Assembly: GCF_007997015.1 (NCBI RefSeq) | Contig: NZ_VOSM01000001.1 | Coordinates: forward strand, 832,001-896,000 | Direction: 5' to 3' | Length of the DNA stretch: 64,000 nucleotides | Origin: Lujinxingia vulgaris | GTDB lineage: Bacteria; Myxococcota_A; Bradymonadia; Bradymonadales; Bradymonadaceae | Shown: one piece after another, positions 28,920 to 37,121 of the stretch | How positions within the stretch are numbered: position 1 is the stretch's first letter | How the letters are laid out: each line of letters begins with the position of its first letter | Program-made: the position numbers and the translations under genes | Notes under the pieces: model-generated | Databases searched by the model: none | What the model saw: the letters and a program-made list of their open reading frames with translations, nothing else | What the model was told of the DNA's origin: nothing

Positions 28920-30651
28920 ACTCGTCGTTGATCGCCGGGTGCTCGCTGGCCAGAAAGGCGGTGGTGTTGGTGACTTCCGCGCGCAGCTCCACCCAGCCCT
29001 GGCTCTCCGCTCCTGTGAAGCTCGCGCCCCCCAGGCGCAGCCGGGCTCCCTGGCCAACCTCGCGCTCTCCCAGGTACCAGGTCACCGCGTAGCGTCCCGG
29101 TGCGTCGCGCCGCGGCACGCGCGCCTCAATGATGCCCGGTGAGATGCGCTCGACCTGAATCGCCTCATTGGGGGTGGGATCGACCCCGGAGTAAAAGCGG
29201 CGCACCATCTGCTCGGCGCACACCGGGCAGAAGTCGTCACCGCTGTCTTTCATCATGCACTCGTAGCTCGGGCGCACGAGAAACTCGCAGTTGTAGGCGC
29301 GCTCATAGGCCCCCACAGGGTGTGTGTTGGCCTGATTGGGCGGCGTGGGCAGCGGCGCATCTTCGCTCACCCAGGCCTCCCAGCTTAAGGGCTCGCCCTC
29401 ATTGAGCTCGTCGATGTTGGCCGGCAGCGGGATGAAGGGCTCATTGAAGAAGCACGGGTCGCCGTCGACCATATACTCATCGCCCAGCATCCCCAGGGTG
29501 TGACCGAGCTCGTGCACGACCGTATCCGGGAAGCTCTGGCGGTTGTCGTAGGTGGTCACCAGCGAGACGTAGACGCCGGCAAAGCCCGAGACTTTGCGTG
29601 TGTTGGAGAGGAGCACGATCTCGTCGTACTGCGCCAGCGCCGCAGCCTCAAACATCCGGCCCACCTGAATGGGCAGCGCCACCCGATCGGAGACCTCGCC
29701 AATGTCGATGTTGAAGATGTCGGCCACCGCCGGGATCACAAAGGTCGTCTCAAAGACGGTGTCCCGAAGGCGCCCCTCGCATTCGGTCTGGCCGAAGCGG
29801 CAGTCGTAGCCGGCGCCCGACTCGCTGCTGGGCGTCCAGACGCTGTGCACGTTGAAAAGGTCGCGGTGCTCATTAAATGGCGAGGTCAGCAGGATGCGCT
29901 CGGCCACCGCCTGGGCGTCGCCTTCAAAGAGGGCACGCTCCTCTTCGGTGTAGCCGTCGGCCAGGATCACAATGTCCATGCGATCGTCGGCCGGGCCGCT
30001 CTCCACGATGGTGTCGACCTCGCCATCGACGCTGTTGGGCTCGGCCTGTTCCAGAAGCTCGTCGATGGGAAAACGCCCCAGCTCAACCCAGCTCCCGTCG
30101 GGCTGCGCAAGCTCCAGGATGTAGTCCTGTGCGCCCTCAACGCCGGTGGGAACGCGCGTGGCAAATTGCGTCAGCGGCGGATACTGCGCGCGCACCAGCG
30201 CGTAGACCTGGTTGGCGTTGAGGTCGACGGTGGCCTGCTGAGCGAGGAGCAGGTTTAAAAACTCCAGCAGTTGAAAGAGGCTGTTGACCCGCTCCGACCA
30301 GATCGAGGTTCCCTGCGCATCTTCGATGCGCGCGCGGGTGATCCAGTGGGTATCGGTATCGTGGGCGTCGTCATCGACAAAGAGTGGTGTATCGACCACC
30401 CGGGCGACCTCCACCGAGGGAGGCGATGCGGGGTTGCTCCCCAGGATGGCGTCGAAGATCACCACGCGCGCTTCGCGCGCCTCCGCGCTCAGCTCCACGG
30501 TGGCGCCTTCGTCCATGCCCAGCTCTTCGCCGGCCTCCGCGGGGGAGGCGCTGCGCACCTGGAGGGTGGAGCCATCGTCGATATCTTCGACACAGGCGTT
30601 GAGCGCCAGGGCGGCGAGGGCGATCAGGGGCCAGCGGTAAAGTCGATGCAT
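28885..30651 (-). CDS. Peptidase M64-family lipoprotein
   Basis: 588 residues with lipobox 'LNAC' after a short signal. The N-terminal ~200 residues are beta-rich. The catalytic region starts at 'MDIVILADGYTEEE', a hallmark of IgA-peptidase-like M64 proteins, and holds the zinc motif 'HELGHTLGMLGDEY' (HExxH...D). Cys-rich elements follow: 'CMMKDSGDDFCPVCAEQM'. The C-terminal ~90 residues look like a beta-sandwich. M64 peptidases are secreted zinc proteases; the substrate here is unknown. The stop lies inside the coding 3' end of the convergent kinase gene. Confidence 0.88.
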   Translation of the reverse strand: MHRLYRWPLIALAALALNACVEDIDDGSTLQVRSASPAEAGEELGMDEGATVELSAEAREARVVIFDAILGSNPASPPSVEVARVVDTPLFVDDDAHDTDTHWITRARIEDAQGTSIWSERVNSLFQLLEFLNLLLAQQATVDLNANQVYALVRAQYPPLTQFATRVPTGVEGAQDYILELAQPDGSWVELGRFPIDELLEQAEPNSVDGEVDTIVESGPADDRMDIVILADGYTEEERALFEGDAQAVAERILLTSPFNEHRDLFNVHSVWTPSSESGAGYDCRFGQTECEGRLRDTVFETTFVIPAVADIFNIDIGEVSDRVALPIQVGRMFEAAALAQYDEIVLLSNTRKVSGFAGVYVSLVTTYDNRQSFPDTVVHELGHTLGMLGDEYMVDGDPCFFNEPFIPLPANIDELNEGEPLSWEAWVSEDAPLPTPPNQANTHPVGAYERAYNCEFLVRPSYECMMKDSGDDFCPVCAEQMVRRFYSGVDPTPNEAIQVERISPGIIEARVPRRDAPGRYAVTWYLGEREVGQGARLRLGGASFTGAESQGWVELRAEVTNTTAFLASEHPAINDEFTLWVKREDAP

Positions 30652-30764
30652 GCGCGTTCCGCAGAAGAGGTTGTCCAGGGGGACTACCCGCGCAGGCTAG
30701 CGGAGTGTAAGTTAGCGCACAACGTAGGAGCGACGTCGGGCGATGCCCGGACTGAGGAGATGCG

Positions 30765-31619
30765 ATGTGGACCTGGATCACGCTGGGAGTGTTGGTGGTG
30801 CTGATCGCCATGGTCGGCTGGTTTGGCTGGCGCCTGGCGAGGATGCGACGCGCCGGTGAGGCGCGCGCCGAGCGCTTAAGCGATCTGCGCACCATCAGCG
30901 AGCGCATGGGCATCGACGACCTCTGGGAGAGCTCGGTATTTCAGTCGCATGTCATCGGCATGCGCGGCGAACTCAACGGCTTTCGGGTGCGTGGTGAACT
31001 CTGGGAGGACCCCGCCCGGGAGGCCTACCGCCTCTCGGTGCGTTTTCCAAAAGTGTTGCGCCAGCCGATGAAGATCCGTCGCACAGGAAGCAACGGTCGT
31101 GTGCTCCCGGGGCGCGGGCTCGTGGCAGTGAGCACCGGCGATGCGGCCTTTGACGCGCGCTTTGCCACCATGGTCAGCGAGGCGGCCAGCGAGAAGATCG
31201 ACGCGTTGCTCGACGCCAACCTGCGCGAGCGCATGGTGGCGCTCTCCGAGAAGGTCAGCTCGCTGCGGCTGGGAAATCGCTCCCTTTACGTCCTGGCCGA
31301 TCGCGAGGTGGAGACCTCCGAGATCGACCGCCTGCTGCGCGAGACGCTGCGTGTGGCCGTCTTGCTCTACAACAGCTCGGTGGAGGTCGGGCCGCTGACC
31401 GCCGCGAAGTCCACGCAGTATGAGCAGGTCTCGCTCGACATCTTCGGCCGAGATACCGCGCGCGAGCCCGCGATCGATGCTCAGGAAGAAGGGGAGTCGG
31501 GGGAGTCTGAGCCCGAGGTCGCCGCCGAAGAGATGGAGTCCGGGGAGCCGCCCGAAGACGAGGGTTCATCATCCGAGGGCGAATCCTCGTCGCGAGGCGA
31601 CCGGGCATCGGAGCGCTGA
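30765..31619 (+). CDS. Membrane-anchored protein of unknown function, acidic C-terminal tail
   Basis: 284 residues from an ATG with GAGGAG upstream. One N-terminal transmembrane helix ('WITLGVLVVLIAMVGWFGW') is followed by a basic stretch and a soluble alpha/beta domain of ~190 residues ('GELNGFRVRGELWEDPA', 'LSVRFPKVL', 'YVLADREVETSEIDRLLRE'). The last ~55 residues are almost only Glu, Ser, Gly and Pro. The coding region for that tail overlaps the 3' end of the convergent GrpE-like gene by 139 bp. Not recognised as a known family. Confidence 0.7.
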   Translation: MWTWITLGVLVVLIAMVGWFGWRLARMRRAGEARAERLSDLRTISERMGIDDLWESSVFQSHVIGMRGELNGFRVRGELWEDPAREAYRLSVRFPKVLRQPMKIRRTGSNGRVLPGRGLVAVSTGDAAFDARFATMVSEAASEKIDALLDANLRERMVALSEKVSSLRLGNRSLYVLADREVETSEIDRLLRETLRVAVLLYNSSVEVGPLTAAKSTQYEQVSLDIFGRDTAREPAIDAQEEGESGESEPEVAAEEMESGEPPEDEGSSSEGESSSRGDRASER

Positions 31620-32137
31620 GCGGCGGCCACCTCGACCATCGCCGTGCGCAGCTGGCGATCCTGGTGGCGGTAGCCCGCGCGCAGGCAGCTGAGCACGCTT
31701 CCGGCGGGAACTTCATCGCTCTGGCGGGTGCCGATGGCCTCATGCCATTGAGGATCAAAAGCCTCACCCGGGGCAGGTTCTACGCGCTCAATCCCGTGAC
31801 GCTGCAACGCTTGCACAAGCGACCCCCTCGCCAGCTTGAGCCCCTCATACAGCGCCTGCTCTTCTGTGTTCGGGGCACTGTGGCGCAGCCCCTCATCGAG
31901 GGCATCGAGGGCAGGGAGGATGTCGCGCACCACCGGGTGATGCGCATACTGCAGCTCCTGGCTGTGCTCGCGGCCCAGCCGTTCCACACGACGGCTATGA
32001 TCGTCATCGGCCTGCGCCAGCTCGGCGCGGTGGTGGCTCTGCAGCCGGCGCAGCTCGCGGCGGTGGTAGGAAAAAAAGAGGGCCAGCGCCACCAGCGCCA
32101 CCGCCAGCATGAGTATCATCAGTAGTGCAGTCGTCAT
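31481..32137 (-). CDS. Membrane-anchored GrpE-like protein
   Basis: 218 residues. An N-terminal transmembrane helix (about 3-22) leads into a charged coiled-coil-like helix (24-62) and then a GrpE-type domain: 'VVRDILPALDALDEGLRHS' matches the GrpE 'DLLPVLDNLERAL' region, and 'FDPQWHEAI' followed after 19 residues by 'GYRHQDRQLRTAMVEV' satisfies the GrpE signature pattern completely. GrpE is the nucleotide-exchange factor of DnaK. The tail is Ser/Asp-rich and low in complexity. The ATG at 32137 has AAGGA upstream. The canonical grpE is at 37122, so this is a second, membrane-bound homologue. Its action on DnaK is inference. Confidence 0.8.
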   Translation of the reverse strand: MTTALLMILMLAVALVALALFFSYHRRELRRLQSHHRAELAQADDDHSRRVERLGREHSQELQYAHHPVVRDILPALDALDEGLRHSAPNTEEQALYEGLKLARGSLVQALQRHGIERVEPAPGEAFDPQWHEAIGTRQSDEVPAGSVLSCLRAGYRHQDRQLRTAMVEVAAAQRSDARSPRDEDSPSDDEPSSSGGSPDSISSAATSGSDSPDSPSS

Positions 32138-32262
32138 CCCTGCAGTCCTTTCAAGGGGTTAGATGCGGTGGGGAGTCTGCACCCGGCACGCGCGTCGGGT
32201 CAACGCCGTGCACCGGTGCATTAGGACGTTGACATAAATGCGCGTTGAGGGCACAAACATCG

Positions 32263-32290
32263 TTGACAGCCCCCCGGGGCAGTGTTAGTT
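32263..32290 (+). promoter_or_regulatory. Promoter of tRNA-Cys
   Basis: TTGACA at 32263-32268 and TTAGTT at 32285-32290 are separated by 16 bases and end 13 bases before the tRNA 5' end. A second TTGACA lies at 32229-32234. Confidence 0.6.
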
Positions 32291-32303
32291 CAAATCCTGC
32301 GCT

Positions 32304-32374
32304 GGCGGCGTAGCCAAGTGGTAAGGCATGGGCCTGCAAAGCCTTGATCACCGGTTCGAATCCGGTCGCCGCCT
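32304..32374 (+). tRNA. tRNA-Cys (anticodon GCA)
   Basis: Acceptor arm GGCGGCG (32304-32310) pairs with CGCCGCC (32367-32373), and U is the discriminator. The anticodon loop CTGCAAA gives GCA, and the T-arm is ACCGG-TTCGAAT-CCGGT. No CCA is encoded. A strong terminator follows. Confidence 0.95.
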
Positions 32375-32396
32375 CTGACAACTAAAGTTGTTATTT

Positions 32397-32433
32397 AGAC
32401 CCCGATGAAGGCATCTTCATCGGGGTCTTTTTT
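32397..32433 (+). terminator. Terminator after tRNA-Cys
   Basis: AGACCCCGATGAAG pairs with CTTCATCGGGGTCT around a 3-4-base loop, followed by a T-run. Confidence 0.92.
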
Positions 32434-32624
32434 GTTTTAAACCTTCGGTCACCGCGGGGAATCGGGTTGCGTTCGACGGGGAAGTGGCGATCATTGGCGG
32501 GTGCATTGCCCGGCTTGCGATTTCTTTGACGATCTCAGGGGGGCGGCTTAGGGTGTGGCCCGCAGTCGGCGTAACGATTCGTTGCGTCTCAGGTGTCGAA
32601 TCAACGACGTGTCAGGAGGCAGCG

Positions 32625-33002
32625 ATGGAGTCTCGTCGCAAAGTGATGATTCTCGATGAAAACATCCTCGACGTGATGGAGGTTGAGCAGAGCCTCCAGG
32701 GGGGCGGAGGATATGAGGTGGTGCATCTGGCCACCCCCAACGGAGCGCTCTCGAAGATCGAATACGAGCGCCCGGAGATTTTGTTGATCGACGTGGCGAT
32801 GAATCGCCTTAACATCGACGACCTGCTCGGGACGCTGCGCGCTTCGGTGGACTACGATGAGATGGTGATCGTGGCCTACAGCGATATGGACGCCGACCGT
32901 CTTCAGCAGTTCTGTGTGGACAATGAGATCAACGGCTACTTCTGCAAGTCGATGGATGTCTCGCAGATCGGCGACTTCCTCGATAAGTTTTACGAGTACT
33001 GA
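32625..33002 (+). CDS. Single-domain response regulator receiver
   Basis: 125 residues from the ATG at 32625 (AGGAGG upstream). A stand-alone receiver fold: acidic pair in 'MILDEN', phosphoacceptor Asp in 'ILLIDVAM', Ser in 'VAYSDMD' at the conserved Ser/Thr position and Lys in 'FCKSMD'. There is no output domain, as in CheY/Spo0F-type phosphorelay proteins. It lies alone between the tRNA-Cys terminator and the glycosyltransferase-like gene. Its cognate kinase could be the PAS kinase at 27501, but there is no direct evidence. Confidence 0.85.
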   Translation: MESRRKVMILDENILDVMEVEQSLQGGGGYEVVHLATPNGALSKIEYERPEILLIDVAMNRLNIDDLLGTLRASVDYDEMVIVAYSDMDADRLQQFCVDNEINGYFCKSMDVSQIGDFLDKFYEY

Positions 33003-33081
33003 GCGACGTCTTCTACTTACCTGATCCCTGAATGCGGCGACCGGGGGAGCGAGCAGGCCCGGCGCCTTGAGGAGCGATAGT

Positions 33082-34800
33082 ATGACCGAGGTCATGGACG
33101 AGGCATCTTCTGGCGAAGCCGGGCGCGTCTGGATTCTTTCCGACCAGCGAGCGCGCGAGGGCGCCTACGAGGCGGTGGTTCAGGGGCTGAAGGGGCGAGG
33201 CGTTGACGCGGAGCTTGTCTCGATAAGCGAGGTGCTGGGCACGGCGGCGCGCGAGGCGTTGGCCGGGGGCGCCGAGCGCCTACTGCGCGGCATTCGGGTG
33301 GCCACCCGCGGGCATGCCGGCGACGAGGACTTTATCGGCGCGCTGCGCCGGGCGCGTCCCGATGTGCTGGTGCTCACAAGCCCGCGTTTTGTGCGGGCGC
33401 TCAGCGTGATCGAGAGCCTCACCGGGGTGGGCGCGGTACAGGTCGGCCTTGTGCACGAGCATGTGGCCGCGTCGGCCTGGTTTGCCGGCTCGGTGCACGG
33501 CTTTGTGGTGCCCGACACCAGGACCGCCGAGGCTTTTGAGGCCGAGGGCGCGGTCGCCGATCGCGTTCAGGTCGCCGGTCCGGTGGTGCGTCTGCAGAGT
33601 CTCAACGCGCCGGAGCGCGACGCCACGCGCAGCGAGCTCGGGCTCTCCGAGAGCCTTGTGGTGCTGGTGCGCGCCGAACATATCGATCACGCCACCCTGG
33701 AGAAGCTCGTCTTCCAGTGCACCCTGATGGATCGCCAGGCGCGAGTGATCTTCCATCACGGCGGCGACGGGGCCGTGGCTGCGACGCTGCGTCGGGCGGC
33801 CGATCAGTACGGTCTTGCGGCCTCGATGTTCGGGCAGGTCGCCGACCTGGAGCGTTATGTGGTGGCCGCCGATATGGTGATCGCCGCTGGCGATGACCCC
33901 TACCTGGCCGATGTGATGGTCTGCGGGACGCCGGCGTTGCTCCTGGGCACGAACGAGGGGGCGGACGCTGAGGCCGAAGCCTTGCAGCGCCGCGGTCTGG
34001 CCGGGCGCGTGCACGATGTGTTGCGCCTGGGCAGCGAGCTCGACCGCTTTACCGAGCCCCAGCGCCTCAAAGATCTTCGGGAGCACCTTGTGGAGGCGCG
34101 CGATGCGCAGGCTAACACCCGGGTGGTCGACGCGCTCATCGCCGCGCTGAAGTCGCGCGAGGCATGGCGTAAGCCGACCACCACCGATGCTCCTCCGGCC
34201 GGTGAGCAGGCTCCGGTTGCCGGTCCTTTCGAGAGCATCGGTCGTGGTGGGCCGGCCGGCGATGATCGCTCGAAGAGCGCGACTGGCCCCGCGACCAGCG
34301 GGGCGACGGGCGCAGAAAAGGCCGGTGGCGAGGCGGCGGAGAAGGGCGCGCTGGTCGTGCCCCCGCCGCGTGCGAAGCCGCAGGAGCCGCGCGCGACGAT
34401 CAGCGCGGCGGAGGCCCGCGAGCAGCTCGCGCAGTTGATCTTGAGCGAGCGCGAGTGCGAGCGTCGCCTCGAAGAGCTTGAGAAGCACCAGGAGCGCTGG
34501 CGCGGCCGGCTGGAGCTGGCGCGCGAATGGAACGAGCAGGACCTCGAAGAAGAGGCCCGCGCGATTCTGCGCGGTTACCAGGACGAGGCCGGGCCGCTGG
34601 TGCAGGAGCTCGCCGACATTCGTCGTCAGAAAGAGAAGCTCAAGAGCGCCGCGCGTGGTGGGGCGCCGCAGACCGGCGATGAGGGTGGGGCGGGCGGCTC
34701 CGAGCGCAGCTCCCAGATCGAAGAGCGCTTCCAGCGCATGGAAGTCGACCGCGATCTCAAAGGTCTTAAAGACCGCATCAAACGCGAACTTGGTGAATGA
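33082..34800 (+). CDS. GT-B glycosyltransferase-like protein with C-terminal coiled coil
   Basis: 572 residues from the ATG at 33082 (GAGGAG upstream). Residues ~10-360 have the two-Rossmann layout of MurG/diacylglycerol-glucosyltransferase-like enzymes: an N-terminal half ending 'VQVGLVHEHVAASAWF', a linker 'VQVAGPVV', and a C-terminal half with 'VIFHHGGDGA', 'MFGQVADLERYVVAADMVI' and 'CGTPALLLG'. A low-complexity Ala/Gly/Pro stretch (~365-440) then leads to a long charged coiled coil (about 445-530). Donor-site residues are not clearly conserved, so activity is uncertain. The stop overlaps the start of the flippase-like gene (ATGA), so the two are coupled. Confidence 0.65.
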   Translation: MTEVMDEASSGEAGRVWILSDQRAREGAYEAVVQGLKGRGVDAELVSISEVLGTAAREALAGGAERLLRGIRVATRGHAGDEDFIGALRRARPDVLVLTSPRFVRALSVIESLTGVGAVQVGLVHEHVAASAWFAGSVHGFVVPDTRTAEAFEAEGAVADRVQVAGPVVRLQSLNAPERDATRSELGLSESLVVLVRAEHIDHATLEKLVFQCTLMDRQARVIFHHGGDGAVAATLRRAADQYGLAASMFGQVADLERYVVAADMVIAAGDDPYLADVMVCGTPALLLGTNEGADAEAEALQRRGLAGRVHDVLRLGSELDRFTEPQRLKDLREHLVEARDAQANTRVVDALIAALKSREAWRKPTTTDAPPAGEQAPVAGPFESIGRGGPAGDDRSKSATGPATSGATGAEKAGGEAAEKGALVVPPPRAKPQEPRATISAAEAREQLAQLILSERECERRLEELEKHQERWRGRLELAREWNEQDLEEEARAILRGYQDEAGPLVQELADIRRQKEKLKSAARGGAPQTGDEGGAGGSERSSQIEERFQRMEVDRDLKGLKDRIKRELGE

Positions 34801-35867
34801 CACAGAACGGCTCGAAGACGTCCGGGGCGGCTCGCATCGCAGGCTCGTTTGCGGTCGCCTCGTTGATCGGTGCCTTCTTCCTCTGGCTCGCCGCGCGCGG
34901 TCTGCCCCTGGATGATGTGCGCGCCTACCTGGCCGGCGCAGACTACCGCCGGCTGGGCGTGGCGTCGCTGGCCTTTGTGGCCATCTACGCGGTCTGTCAC
35001 GGCGCGCGCATCTGGCGCTGGAATTACCTGGTGCGCCCGCTGGGAGAGGTCTCCACCTCGATGGTCAACCAGGCCTGTACGCTGGGCTTTACCGCCATTG
35101 TGCTCTTTCCCTTGCGACTTGGCGAGTTTGTGCGCCCGGTGGTGCTCTCGCGCAGCTCTCGTCTGCCTGCCTCCGGGCTCCTGGCCACCGCGGTGGTGGA
35201 GCGCGTGATGGACGGCCTGATCATCACCGGGCTGCTCTTTCTGGCGCTCTCCACCTACCGCGGCGAGGCGCCCGTGGCGTTTGCCAGGGGCGCGGGGCTG
35301 ATCTCGCTGATGATCTTTTTGCCGGCGATGATCATGTGCGTCATCGCGTACACGCGCCGCCACTGGGCCGAGGTCATCGTCGAGCAGACTCTGGGGCGCG
35401 TATCATCAAAGCTTGCCGCCGGCGTCTCGGGCCTGTTGATGGGTTTTGTGGAGGGGTTTAAGTCCCTGGTCGACGGCCAAAACCTGGGGCGCTTCCTGGC
35501 AGCGACCGCACTTTACTGGGGGACCAACGCGCTCTCAATGTGGGCGTTGCTCACCCTGGGCTTCGATCTGGAGGTCAACCTCTGGGAGATGGCCACGGTG
35601 ATGGCCGTGCTCGTCATCGGTATTATGGTGCCGGCCGGCCCGGCGATGGCCGGCAACTTCGAGTTCTTTATGTCGCAGGGGCTCGGCCTCTTCGTCGATC
35701 TCGATGTGAGCCTTCTCGCCGCACAGGTGGCCGTCTTTGCTGTGCTCGTGCACGCGCTACAACTCCTCGTGATTGTTATCCCGGGGGCCTGGGTGATGGC
35801 CCGATCGCCATGGCTGTGGCGGCGCGATGCGCGCAGAGAGACGCTTACGGAGCAGGGCGCGGATTGA
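34797..35867 (+). CDS. Integral membrane protein of the LPG-synthase TM / flippase-like family
   Basis: 356 residues with about eight transmembrane helices. Family landmarks of the UPF0104/LPG_synthase_TM group are visible: 'GARIWRWNYLVRPLGEVS', 'GFTAIVLFPLRLGEFVRP' (the conserved P-R-GE-RP motif) and 'AVVERVMDGLI' (the conserved VERv-D). Members are proposed to move or modify lipids or lipid-linked sugars in the inner membrane. The start lies within the stop of the glycosyltransferase-like gene, which suggests they act together on a glycolipid; that is inference. hrcA follows 119 bp later. Confidence 0.85.
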   Translation: MTQNGSKTSGAARIAGSFAVASLIGAFFLWLAARGLPLDDVRAYLAGADYRRLGVASLAFVAIYAVCHGARIWRWNYLVRPLGEVSTSMVNQACTLGFTAIVLFPLRLGEFVRPVVLSRSSRLPASGLLATAVVERVMDGLIITGLLFLALSTYRGEAPVAFARGAGLISLMIFLPAMIMCVIAYTRRHWAEVIVEQTLGRVSSKLAAGVSGLLMGFVEGFKSLVDGQNLGRFLAATALYWGTNALSMWALLTLGFDLEVNLWEMATVMAVLVIGIMVPAGPAMAGNFEFFMSQGLGLFVDLDVSLLAAQVAVFAVLVHALQLLVIVIPGAWVMARSPWLWRRDARRETLTEQGAD

Positions 35868-35986
35868 CACGCCTTTGCCACTCCCCTTAGCGTCGAGGAA
35901 TCCCCGCGCGCGCCTGCGGGTTTAGGGCTCATGAATGCGATGCGGCATCGCCGCCGCCCTGGTCGATTAAGCCCCGAGACGATGTC

Positions 35987-37027
35987 GTGACTCTGCTCAA
36001 CGAACGGCAAATCAAGATTCTGGTGCAGGTGGTTGAGCTCTTCAACCGCACCGGTGAGCCTGTGGGCAGCGCGGCGGTCTCGCGCGCGGAGACCATCTCG
36101 GTGAGCTCGGCCACCGTCCGAAACGTCATGGCCGAGCTTGAAGGGCTGGGACTTCTTCATCAGCCCCACACCTCGGCCGGCCGCGTGCCCACGGCCAGCG
36201 GCATGCGCCTTTACGTCGACCACCTGGTGGCGACCGGCGCGGTGGTCACCGGCCCTCACGCCGACTGGCTGGTGACTCTTTCGGAGCTTGAGGCCGACGA
36301 TGTGGGCCAGATGGCCCGCAGCGCCGGGTTGCTCGTCAGCCAGATATCCCACCTGACCAGCCTCGTCTCCACCCCTCGCCTCGCTGCTGCGCGACTTCGC
36401 GATGTGCAGCTCTCCTGGCTCTCGGAGCATCGCATCCTGGTGGTGCTGATCACCGAAGACGGACGCGTCTTCAACCGGGTGGTTCGGATGGAAGAGGCCG
36501 TGGAGCGCAACTCTATTGAGAGGATGCGCAACTACCTCTCCGAGCTGGTCGTCGGCCGAAGCCTCGTGGAAGTGCGACGGCGGGTGCGCCAGGAACTTGC
36601 CGCGAGCGAGTCGCGCTACCGCAGTTATGTGCGCCGCGCGCTCTCGCTCAGCCAGCAGGTCCTCGACCTCGCCACCGGTGCCGAACTCTATGTGGAGGGG
36701 CAACTCAACGTGCTCGATTTCGGGGAGTTGGCCCACGACATCGCCCGGGTGCGCGAGGTCCTGCGCACGCTCGAAGATAAGGAGCGCGTGCTTGATGTGC
36801 TCGACCGCATCTGCGAGGCGCGTAAGGTTCAGACGCTCATCGGCTCGGAGCTGGGGCTGGACCTGGGCGACGACCTCAGCCTGATCGCCTGCGGCTACTA
36901 TCGCGAGGGTGAACAGGTGGGACTTGTCGGTGTGCTGGGACCGCTTCGCATGAACTACGCCCGGATCATTCCTCTAGTCGAGCATACGGCCCGTATGCTA
37001 TCGAAAGAGCTTGATGAGCTGAGTTAA
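35987..37027 (+). CDS. hrcA: Heat-inducible transcription repressor HrcA
   Basis: 346 residues, the usual length, from a GTG with only a weak GAGAC ribosome site. The winged-helix N-terminus 'GEPVGSAAVSR' / 'SSATVRNVMAELEGLGLL' / 'PHTSAGRVPTASGMRLYVD' is diagnostic. The C-terminal GAF-like and inserted domains end with 'SLIACGYYREGEQVGLVGVLGPLRMNYARIIPLV'. HrcA represses chaperone operons through the CIRCE element and needs GroEL for activity. It heads the grpE-dnaK-dnaJ cluster, 94 bp before grpE. No convincing CIRCE is visible upstream of hrcA, grpE or dnaK. Confidence 0.95.
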   Translation: MTLLNERQIKILVQVVELFNRTGEPVGSAAVSRAETISVSSATVRNVMAELEGLGLLHQPHTSAGRVPTASGMRLYVDHLVATGAVVTGPHADWLVTLSELEADDVGQMARSAGLLVSQISHLTSLVSTPRLAAARLRDVQLSWLSEHRILVVLITEDGRVFNRVVRMEEAVERNSIERMRNYLSELVVGRSLVEVRRRVRQELAASESRYRSYVRRALSLSQQVLDLATGAELYVEGQLNVLDFGELAHDIARVREVLRTLEDKERVLDVLDRICEARKVQTLIGSELGLDLGDDLSLIACGYYREGEQVGLVGVLGPLRMNYARIIPLVEHTARMLSKELDELS

Positions 37028-37121
37028 ACGGCTACAACAACCCTTCCTTTTCAACCTGATCTGGGGCGAGCGCGCGCAGTGGCGCGGCTCGTCCAGCTTG
37101 TGTCTCAATGAGGAGCGCGCC

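Noticed and set aside
33280..34803. A 507-codon minus-strand open frame opposite the glycosyltransferase-like gene
   Set aside because: No ribosome site or domain; the plus-strand gene has a strong ribosome site and a coherent fold pattern.
35875..35905. A weak CIRCE-like half site (TTGCCACTC) upstream of hrcA
   Set aside because: Only one arm resembles the consensus; no complementary arm occurs at the required spacing.
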